From assembly GCA_030867875.1 (NCBI GenBank), contig JAOWCC010000019.1:82302861-82366860 (forward strand): a DNA stretch of 64,000 nucleotides. Reading direction: 5' to 3'. Within the stretch, counting starts at the first letter, position 1. Every line of letters begins with the position of its first letter. Origin of the DNA: Actinernus sp. WN-2022 (lineage: Eukaryota; Cnidaria; Anthozoa; Actiniaria; Actinernidae). Position numbers and translations under genes: made by a program. A model generated the notes under the pieces. The model did no database searches and was not told the DNA's origin. It saw only the letters and a program-made list of their open reading frames with translations. This document shows positions 55,566 to 64,000 of this stretch, piece by piece.

Positions 55566-56061
55566 TTAGCATGGTCGAGGCAAATTGCCGTATCAGATGT
55601 TTCAACAGAGAAGTTTGTATTACATTTGTATATAAATTGTGCAAATAAATATTATTTTCTTTCCATAATAAGCAAAAATCTTATATCCTCGCTCGAGAAA
55701 TGGGATTTACTATATATGGTGATGGAAAGCCATTTCACTGTAACTACCTGAAATAGTCTCATATTCGGTGCCCTCTTATGCATATTTCGTGCATTCTTGG
55801 TAGAACTGGTATTCTGATTCTGAGTCAAATGTCAGTGGCGATTGATAAAGATGTTGAGTGAGTATTTCGTGGATCATTTCTACTGACAAAAAGAGTATGT
55901 AACTGGATTTTAAAAAAAATCACATACATGTACTTTTCCACTTGAGAACATCTGCTTAGGCGGATTTACAGAGGCTCACAACAATTACATATGTGAAGTG
56001 TTGTATTCCGGTGAAAATTTCGATGCGAACTTGTAGCAGGTTGAACGAGGTATGCACATGC

Positions 56062-56578
56062 CAAGGGCACCCAACGAGTACTTTTTGAAATTCGTTTGAA
56101 ACCAGTTGTCTGCAGCTTATCTAGCCATTTTAAGGCGCCTACTATGTCTTTTGACGTATTCTAGAAAGCTATTAGCTGTTCGGATTTTCCAGGTGGAAAT
56201 CGCGTCAACCGAAAATACTATGGCAAAATATTCCCGGCCTACGAATTTGTTAGTAGTCTAGAACATAACAAGAATTTTCTAGCTCAAGTAACTTCATGCC
56301 ACTTCATGCTGCAACGTTTTGTGGAGGTACGAATTTTTTAGGGATTCTTTTTTCCTGTTCTGACTCTATTGATCAGACGAATTAGGACGTACGAATATTT
56401 TAGGGGAAACCTTTTAGTCTCCCTTTTCTTCTATAATTTTCTTGGGATTGAAAACAAATTTTCTAGCCAGTATTTCAGAAAACAATTTTCTAGGGACATT
56501 TTTTTCAAATCCGAAAGTTTTAGGCTAACTTACTCTCCCGAACAGCTTTTTAACCGAAAACTTCGTTGGGTGCCCGTG
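56062..56578. mobile_element. MITE with GGGCACCCAACGA ends and 6-bp TSD
   Basis: Starts CAAGGGCACCCAACGA and ends TCGTTGGGTGCCCGTG (one mismatch), flanked by ACATGC at 56056-56061 and 56579-56584. The left arm of the foldback structure has the unoccupied site with a single ACATGC (GGAGCTAATGGCTCC context in complement), which confirms the borders. It is 517 bp, non-coding. Confidence 0.88.
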
Positions 56579-56593
56579 ACATGCAGGAGCTAA

Positions 56594-57106
56594 TGCGGGT
56601 ATCAGCGGCCATCCCGAGGGCAGCCATGACAAATACATGCTAAAATCCCTCGGGTGGGGCAGAAAATTGTGACAAAAAACCCCACCCCTGGGGCAACCTG
56701 GGCAACATATTATAAGTATTAGAAGCTAAACGTTTTAGAAGTGTCAAAAAACTTAATAGTTTTATACAAATATTATCCTTTATTTCTTTGTTCTGTCTTC
56801 CGACAGTGGATGGCTTAATTTAATCTCTTAATCTGAATGATAATGATATGACTTACCTCAAGGACAAAGAAATCGAAGAACGTCGATCGATCGAGCGAGT
56901 CCTGTGGCGAAAACCGCTGAACGTTGAGACAGCAGATTACGTGCAAACCCCGTGGGTATGTCCCCGGGGTATTTTGACGAAAACGCAAAAGCGCTCTAAT
57001 GCTCCGCGTGTGGGGCATGTTTTTGCTACAAATCCCCTGCTAAGCCCCTGGGTTGCCCGTGGGTTGCCCGGGGGCCGCCCCCTCGGGATGGCCGCTGATA
57101 CCCGCA
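56594..57106. mobile_element. TIR element with TAA target duplication (513 bp)
   Basis: Starts TGCGGGTATCAGCGGCCATC and ends with the inverse (ends pair for about 30 bp), flanked by TAA at 56591-56593 and 57107-57109. The left arm of the foldback structure shows the empty site with one TAA. The 3-bp TWA duplication fits PIF/Harbinger. The GC-rich interior (GGGGCAACCTGGGCAAC, GGTTGCCCGTGGGTTGCCCG) gives open frames on both strands (56848-57215), judged non-genic. Confidence 0.85.
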
Positions 57107-58315
57107 TAATGGCTCCAGGTATGCATGCATTTAAAGTCCGAGGCCGGAAATCTGTAAGTATAGAAGCGTCTGATTTCTCTTTGACTTTGAACTGAACCAT
57201 GACAGAACATTCCAAATGAAAGTTAAATGTTCGGATATTTTTGTGTTATACTGAATCAATTATGTAATTAAGAACTATTAAAGTCTAAGAGGAATCGATC
57301 ATAATAGATCAGTTCAAGCCCACTTTGCAACCGGGAAGACCTTCGATTTTCCTAGCTAGACTAGACTAATTTGGGTGACTAGCAAAACAAGCTGATAAAA
57401 TATTATTCACAACTTCTCAGGATGATGTAAAATAGCAATAAACACTTAGTACCAGAATCGATTAGTAGAACCAACTCAGGAGACAAACATGTCCAAACAT
57501 GGCAGCTTTATTTTGCCGCCAATTTTGCAGTGCGTGACGTCATGGAGACCCCCCGTCGACTGAACCATTCGACTGTTGACTTGATCATTTGACATCACGC
57601 CAAACCATTCGTGTTTACGTTGAATTGAATTACTTTGCGTTGGATCGTTTGTATTTAGGTTGGATCATTTCATTATTATCTTTCCATTTGACATAAGCGA
57701 GTTGGATCATTCGTGTTTTGTATTGATCATTTGATACTTGGTTGAATCATTTCTACGTCGGTAGTTAGATCGTTCGTGTTTTGTCTTTACCATTTGTGTT
57801 TTGTCTGTTCCATTTGACAAGAGACAGTTAGATGACTTCATTTCTGTCTATTCCGTTCGTGTTTTGTAGTGATCATTTGATACTTGGTTGAATCATTTCT
57901 ACGTCGGTAGTTAGATCGTTCGTGTTTTGTCTTTACCATTTGTGTTTTGTCTGTTCCATTTGACAAGAGATAGTTAGATGATTTCATTTCTGTCTATTCC
58001 GTTCGTGTTTTGTATTGATCATTTGATAGTTGGTTGAATCATTTCTACGTCGGTAGTTAGATCGTTCGTGTTTTGTCTTTATCATTTGTGTTTTGTCTAT
58101 TCCATTTGGCAAGCGATAGTTAGATGGTTTCATTTCTGTCTATTCCGTTTGTGTTTTGTATTGATCATTCCACAATTCTTTGTTAAATGATTCCTGTTCT
58201 GTATTTTTGGTGGTAACGACCGCCCATAATTACGCCTAAAATTTTTAAGCTGGGCGTAAAACTACGCCTCCTTTTTTTTCTTAATTTCGAACCCTGAGTT
58301 TGTAAATCCAATAAA

Positions 58316-58916
58316 GCATGGACGAATTCTGTATAATAGGACTTATCAAATGCCTAGATGCAGTCATGTTTTGCAGTTATTTTTGGCAATACAACCTATT
58401 TCGCCCAAGACAATCAAAGCAAAAGTTTATGCAAATTTATCAGGACAAAATCTGTATCAGATTTACAGATCACCTATTGCACATTGATTTCCTTTGTTTT
58501 TCCTTCACAAATTATTAATGAGTTTGATAAGGTTCCTTACAGTCCCAAGATATGACAGAGGAAGAGATGGAAACAAAGCCACATTGCATCCTGAGTAGGC
58601 CATCCTTCCATTTCTCATAGTCCAACTGACTGAAAACTTTGCCTTTTGAGTAAAATAGAAAACCATAAAGCGAAAGAGATCCACAGAAATCAGTCGAAAG
58701 ATCAGTGAATATGGCAAGTTGCATAAAATCTCAGCTCCATTCTTTCAAATAGATTAATTTCTTCTGCACTCAAACCACAATAAACGTAATCAGTAGGCTT
58801 TGCATCCCCAATATGGATATTTCTTTTGTCCCTTTTTTGGCCAACCAACCAACCCATCTTCAGTGAAGCTTAGCAACGAGAAACAGAAAAATGTACTGAA
58901 GGGATGGGCTAAGACA
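58316..58916. other. No gene recognised
   Basis: About 600 bp; overlapping short frames on both strands at 58318-58724 without domains. Confidence 0.4.
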
Positions 58917-59540
58917 CATTCCTTGACCTCTCAGAGACAAGACTAGTGATCCAGCCCCCAAGTCACTTAATCACCCAGTACTGTTAATACCAATAATGGG
59001 CTAAGACCCCGGGGGTACTTCCTATAATGGTCTGTACGGGGAGGCTCCACCCGAAAGGGGTACATTTTCAGGCTGGAGGTATATAAAAGGGTAGGGATTT
59101 CACAAGTTAAGTGATCCAGCCTCGGAGTTACTTAATCACACAGTTAATACCAATAACACCCTTGACCTCTCAGATACTAGACTAGTGATCCACTTGATAA
59201 CCCAGTTAATACCAATAATGGGTAAAGACACCCCTTGACCTCTCAGATACTAGACTAGTGATCCACTTGATAACCCAGTTAATACCAATAATGGGAAAAG
59301 ACACCCCTTGACCTCTCAAAAACTAGAGTAGTGATCCACTTAATAACCCAGTTAATACCAATGGGTTAAGACATCCCTTGACCTCTCAGATACTAGACTG
59401 GTGATCCACTTAATAACCCAGTTAATACCAATAATGGGTTAAGACACCCCTTGACCTCTCAGATACTAGACTAGCTAGTACGTGATCCAGTCCCTGAGTT
59501 ACTTAATCACACACTCGGTTAATACTCAGTTAATTCTCAG
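58917..59540. repeat. 73-bp satellite, about 5 good units plus diverged ones
   Basis: The unit contains CTTGACCTCTCAGATACTAG and CCCAGTTAATACCAATAATG. CTTGACCTC occurs at 59161, 59234, 59307, 59377 and 59450 (spacing 73, 73, 70, 73) with a diverged unit at 58921. A fragment of another repeat (GGGGGTACTTCCTATAATGG, 59009-59100) interrupts the diverged part. Confidence 0.85.
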
Positions 59541-59779
59541 TTAATTCCTAAGCTTCAATGCCAATTGCTTTATTGTATTCTATCAAGTATGAACTATGTT
59601 ACTAAGAAAAATATTCATTAATTAGAAAAGAAATATATTATTATTTTTGATCTGATGTTTTAGTATTTCTACTTCAACTACAGTAATTTATTAGACTGAT
59701 ATGTACTGTATATGACACATTCATTTCATACTCTCTTGTAAAGTTAATGAATAAAAAAAATGACTTATCATATTACTTA

Positions 59780-60115
59780 GGCCATCCCAATAAGATGTTT
59801 CATTTACCATTGCCTGACTAACCCTTTTTGGAAAAGTAAAAGTAAAAACAAAACGTTTTGAAGGATATTTTTTAAGCTACATGTACATATATGTACACCT
59901 CTTTTCCAAGCTCTATACCTATTAGTGTCTTGCCCTTCTTGTGCAAATTGTCAATCCACAACTATAGTAGAGGAAAAACTAGTTGAGGAATTACATGAAC
60001 ATTTTTACAGGAGTCTTCAAGCCTACTTTGTTCTGGTCTCCTACGGTTAAAAAAAAAAAAAAACGACTCACAAGCCAGAGGGCAATGGTAAACAAGACAT
60101 TTTATTGGGATGGCT
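59780..60115. mobile_element. PIF/Harbinger-type MITE, copy 2 (336 bp)
   Basis: Ends GGCCATCCCAATAAGATGTT and the inverse TTTTATTGGGATGGCT, flanked by TTA (59777-59779 and 60116-60118). Second member of the family at 55297-55565. Confidence 0.78.
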
Positions 60116-60118
60116 TTA

Positions 60119-61026
60119 CATGATACATGTATATTCATTTCAATATTATGGGTAGATGTAATTCTGACATTTATTCTGTACTGCCTTCAGTGATTTTGTT
60201 ATATGTACCTCTGCATTTGTGGCATTTATTCATCGCAAAGGACACAAAACCCTAAAAAATTGTTACATCATGCGTCACAGTCAACATTGCAGGAACAATA
60301 TTATTGCAAAGTGATAGGCTTGCCAAACTAACTGTGTAGCTAATGATACTACTAATATTCTAATAAACTCTGATTTCATTCTTTTTCAGAATTTGGTTTT
60401 AGGACTCTGACATTTGTTTTGGTCTGGGACTCATACTTTTTACCTGCAATTATTTGTAACAAAATAACTGTGCCTTTGATTCTTTCTCTGGATTAATTGA
60501 TTAAATGATAGAAGGAAGAAATTTGAAACATCCTTGCTTTGTAGATGCTCTTCTGCTATAAAAATTGAGCAAGAAACTATGATTGACAGTGCAAAATAAG
60601 TCCATGCACAACTTTTCCAAAACCAGTCGGAATTAGCCCTTTCCTAGACTGCAAAAGGACTGGGACCTAGTGTGTAAATTTAATCAAATTTAATAAAATT
60701 CATTATTTTATTTTTAAATGAACCCCACCACAAGAAATATTACATCAAAATTAGTATGTTTAATACATTTGAAGATGTTTGAGTAAATAAAAATCACAAA
60801 AAACAAGAGAGTTCAGTATTGGGGGGACGGCATCCCCCCAAATTTTCAAACACTTCCCATTCAGTTCTTGTTTACTCTAATATCTTCAAACTTAGTACAC
60901 ATAATAATTTCCAAGTGGTCTTTCTTGTCGTGGGGTTCATTTAAAAAAAATAAGCTAAAATAAGTTTTGAATTTGTTTAAATTTGCACACACTGCACTTG
61001 GGTATACAATGTCATGTGCAGTAGTT
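60119..61026. other. Flank and 3' region of the DHRS4-like gene
   Basis: No gene. AATAAA-type words on the minus strand (for example TTTATT at about 60700-60710) may serve as the polyadenylation signal for the gene ending at 61027. The minus frame 60861-61061 partly overlaps the last DHRS4 exon out of frame. Confidence 0.4.
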
Positions 61027-61832
<806 letters not shown>

Positions 61833-62483
61833 CTGGGATAAACAAAATAGTTAATCAATAACTCATGAACAAGTCAGTATTTCTGTAACTGAAGTTATAT
61901 TAGTTACCAAAGGTCAATTAATATTAGTAAATTAAACATGATTGGCCAGCTCTCTTAAAGTCACTATCTATCCTGTGATAGACAGTGAGTAGCGGTCAAC
62001 TTTGTCCAATGATAATCTTTGTTATACATGTATGTGCAGTTCCCCAATTTCGACCAATCAGGAGCCACGATAGATTCGTCCTGCATGAAAGCGAGACTAC
62101 ACAGGAACAAGGTTACTAAAAATTCAACATAGTAGTTGTCAGAAATGTTTTAGGCGAGTGACATACATGTAAGCATTGGTCTGAAAGTATACAGGAAATT
62201 GGTTTAGATTGACTTTTTCAAGACAGAAAATATATTCGCTTATGCCTATGCAGCACAAAAATGCAAAATTAACAGCAAAACCTTTTCAATCTCGTTTTTT
62301 TGTGAGCAATTGTTTACCATGTGGTGGAGCTGAAGATGGGAAGTTTTACTTCAAAAGCTGTGGTAAAAACAACAATTACTATCTGAAACATCAAAATAAT
62401 CTTTGATTTAATTGACCTCTTAAGCAGAAAAGTTCTTTGTTTGTGCAAATAGAATACTAGTATGTTTATACTAAAACAATAAT
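61833..62483. other. Intron of the DHRS4-like gene
   Basis: About 650 bp without an exon. The plus frame 62209-62406 has no domain. Confidence 0.4.
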
Positions 62484-62916
62484 TAGACTACTCACTCTCA
62501 GTTTCTATGGCTGATAGTTGACTAATGGAGCTTTGCTCCTTTTTAATTGCCAACTATTATACAAAATAATAGACTGTGTCCATCGAGGAACTATCGGCTG
62601 ATAGTTGCCACAGAAATGTGATGTTCTTAAAACAAATATAAGCCCGAGAACGTAGTTTATGCTGCCTAGTTTTAAGAAAAATCAAATTTTCCAAGGGAAA
62701 CTATCCGCCGATAGTTCCAAGACAAATACAGTCTATTTGTCGTTATTGTTCATCACACAATTGTCTTCTGCTCTTAATGGGCACTATAATCACCTGATCA
62801 TTTGCATCCACAGACGACGACCTTCATGTCACATGATCGCTTTCAGCTAATGAGCGCACGCCAAACTTTTGTGGTGAACTATAACAGCCGATAGAAACTT
62901 CGAGCTTGTAGTCTAA
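62484..62916. mobile_element. Inverted-repeat element holding the CTATCGGCTGATAG foldback, copy 2
   Basis: Outer ends TTAGACTACTCACTCTCAGT and the inverse ending GTAGTCTAA, with GTTTCTATGGCTGATAGTT inverted near 62890. The inner foldback 62572-62733 matches 33653-33820 in the same orientation (GAGGAACTATCGGCTGATAG, TGTGATGTTCTTAAAAC). It is non-coding. Confidence 0.65.
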
Positions 62917-63261
62917 TTGTTAAATAGAGAGAGGAGCATGTATCTATACTAGTTCAATAATAATCATAAAGATTTTCCAGACTGATTCAGTTGAATGATC
63001 AGTATAAGGTCCACTTCAGATTTCAAAAATTAGATTCACATGCACTCAAAAAATGCGACAAGTAGATCCCATATACTGCAGGACATCCCAGATTGTTACT
63101 CGGGCTGCCTGTGGCAGCACCGAGTCTTAAAATGCAAGCCGTTATTTTTTGTATTTATTTTGTTGGGTGTCGCAAAATTTCTGTGCATGCGTTAAAGGTC
63201 AAGTGGTCACGCAACAATCACCAGGTTAATTTATTTGCATAATTTAATACAGTAAATCAAG
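62917..63261. other. No gene; single CCACAGG-type transposon end
   Basis: About 345 bp. ACTCGGGCTGCCTGTGG at about 63098-63117 is the terminus of the CCACAGG family. A possible promoter for the exon at 63262 lies at the right side. Confidence 0.4.
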
Positions 63262-63650
63262 ATGGCGGAGGACCCGCGAGGAACTTTCTCTCTAATTTGG
63301 AGTCCCATCTCTCAAATGTAAGCAGTTTAATGTTTTCTTTAACTTCATTCGTGCGAAAGCCTTCCAACAGGCTCAGGATATTTCAACTGGCGCTATTGTC
63401 GGAGCCGAAGGACCGCGTTTTTTACCCAGATGGCCAGTGATTTTATATACGACACATACGACGACCTGAAGCCAGTGAAGGGGCCAGGATCCGGAAAGCT
63501 AAAATTCGAAGAAATAGATATGGAATCTATAAGACATCGGCTCGCTGTGCTGCATTTAAAACATCCGAGGAGAACATCTTATTTTGGGTGAAGGCCCTTC
63601 AAGACCAATATTATGAGTCTCTGAAAAACTGTCAGAGATTTAAATTTACC
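63262..63650 (+). pseudogene. Possible RGS-like gene start, interrupted by a stop and a frame change
   Basis: An ATG in a YY1-like CAAGATGGCGG context at 63262 opens MAEDPRGTFSLIWSPISQ to a donor CAAAT|GTAAGC. A 53-bp intron would join, in phase, LRIFQLALLSEPKDRVFYPD from 63371, but an in-frame TGA follows at about 63440. The same frame later reads FKTSEENILFWVKALQDQYY (63555-63614), which resembles the SEENI.FW signature of RGS domains, and reaches a donor ACC|GTAAGT (63650). A second frame (ATG 63431: MASDFIYDTYDDLKPVKGPG) looks more protein-like across the middle. So it is either a pseudogene, a sequence error of one or two bases, or two alternative exons. Confidence 0.3.
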
Positions 63651-64000
63651 GTAAGTTGGATCAGAGAGTATTGAGATCAAATTATAAATTTTCGTTCCAG
63701 CGAGGATATTGACCTAGCGGAAACGGTACAAGCTGTTGAAGGATTTTACTTATAATCATCCACGTCTACTTAAATAATAATACCTACCGAGTAGATGTAT
63801 ATTTTTTGTTTCTGTCCCGCATTTCCTTTATTGTCATGTTTTGGGTACATTTTCTCAAAGTCCTTTCCAATTATTTTTAAACAGCTTGCAACACTCACCT
63901 CGCTTCACTCGAAATAAAGAAAACATAAAGAGGTCCACTTGTGGCAAGTCTACTTTTTCGGTTGAGTGATTAAAACATGTTCTTCAACTTCAATATCACG
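63651..64000. other. No gene recognised
   Basis: The last 350 bp, after the donor at 63651; probably intron or flank. Confidence 0.35.

Larger units (their letters stand above)
50534..58315. mobile_element. 7.8-kb foldback transposon or inverted-duplication structure
   Basis: The left arm (50534 to about 52482) and right arm (about 55817 to 58315) are inverted copies. Outer end TGCTTTATTGGATTTACA; inner end near GCCACTGACATTTGACTCAG. After removing later insertions each arm is about 1.5 kb. The arms contain 146-bp tandem units, about 2 in the left (51195-51490) and about 3 in the right (57710-58170), and the conserved ACCATTCGACTGTTGAC..GGAGACCCCCCGTCGAC region. Such long inverted arms with internal tandem repeats resemble foldback elements of the Galileo type. 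The core (52483-55816) carries a decayed integrase-like gene and two younger small elements. No target duplication was found for the whole structure, so a simple inverted duplication is not excluded. Confidence 0.7.

Noticed and set aside
56848..57215. Overlapping frames of 115 (+) and 92 (-) codons
   Set aside because: They start outside and run into the GC-rich arm of the TAA-flanked element. No domain on either strand.

Overview
This window is eukaryotic nuclear DNA from an animal, most likely an anthozoan cnidarian such as a stony coral. The evidence is AT-rich sequence, GT/AG-spliced genes with long introns, clearly metazoan genes, and a very dense load of short inverted-repeat DNA transposons, LINE and SINE fragments and satellites. 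No operon, ribosomal RNA, functional tRNA or CRISPR array is visible. The species is an inference from overall style; no marker gene fixes it.

Three host genes can be named. TP53RK (Bud32 kinase of the KEOPS/EKC tRNA-modification complex) is an intact single-exon gene at 49231-49917 (+). Head to head with it, 228 bp away, is a three-exon gene (49002 down to 45943, minus) that rebuilds a complete 55-residue relative of the mitochondrial 6.8 kDa proteolipid (ATP5MJ). Its coding exons include a 24-nt microexon and a 17-nt last exon. At 61832-61027 (minus) are the last three exons of a DHRS4-like short-chain dehydrogenase that enters from beyond the right edge. Unnamed but credible host exons, all minus strand, lie at 6864-6613, 22554-22405, 39578-38380, 37372-37225, 36764-36613 and 33127-32866. 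The last four have compatible splice phases and may form one gene with a disordered N-terminus, a membrane segment and a coiled coil.

Region by region: 0-8 kb holds small transposons and a tRNA-derived SINE around one first exon. At 8.3-10.7 kb is a dead LINE. 11-15 kb has a diverged repeat, a Tc1/mariner-like element and a second LINE with target-site duplication. 16.4-20.2 kb is an uninterrupted array of exactly 114 copies of a 33-bp unit, open in three reading frames. 20.6-31 kb is a transposon patchwork, including an 892-bp terminal-inverted-repeat element that carries a spliced exon resembling a PB1/ubiquitin-like fold, and a broken Crypton-like recombinase exon. 34.9-36.5 kb is a PIF/Harbinger relic with remnants of both of its genes. 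41-44.3 kb holds nested small elements. 45.9-50.2 kb is the TP53RK/ATP5MJ locus. 50.5-58.3 kb is a 7.8-kb foldback structure with inverted arms of about 1.5 kb that contain 146-bp tandem units, around a core with a decayed HTH-integrase gene. 58.9-64 kb contains satellites, small elements, the DHRS4 tail and a doubtful RGS-like exon.

The most unusual features are the 114-copy coding-frame minisatellite, the foldback element with dated nested insertions, and the transposon carrying a host-like exon.
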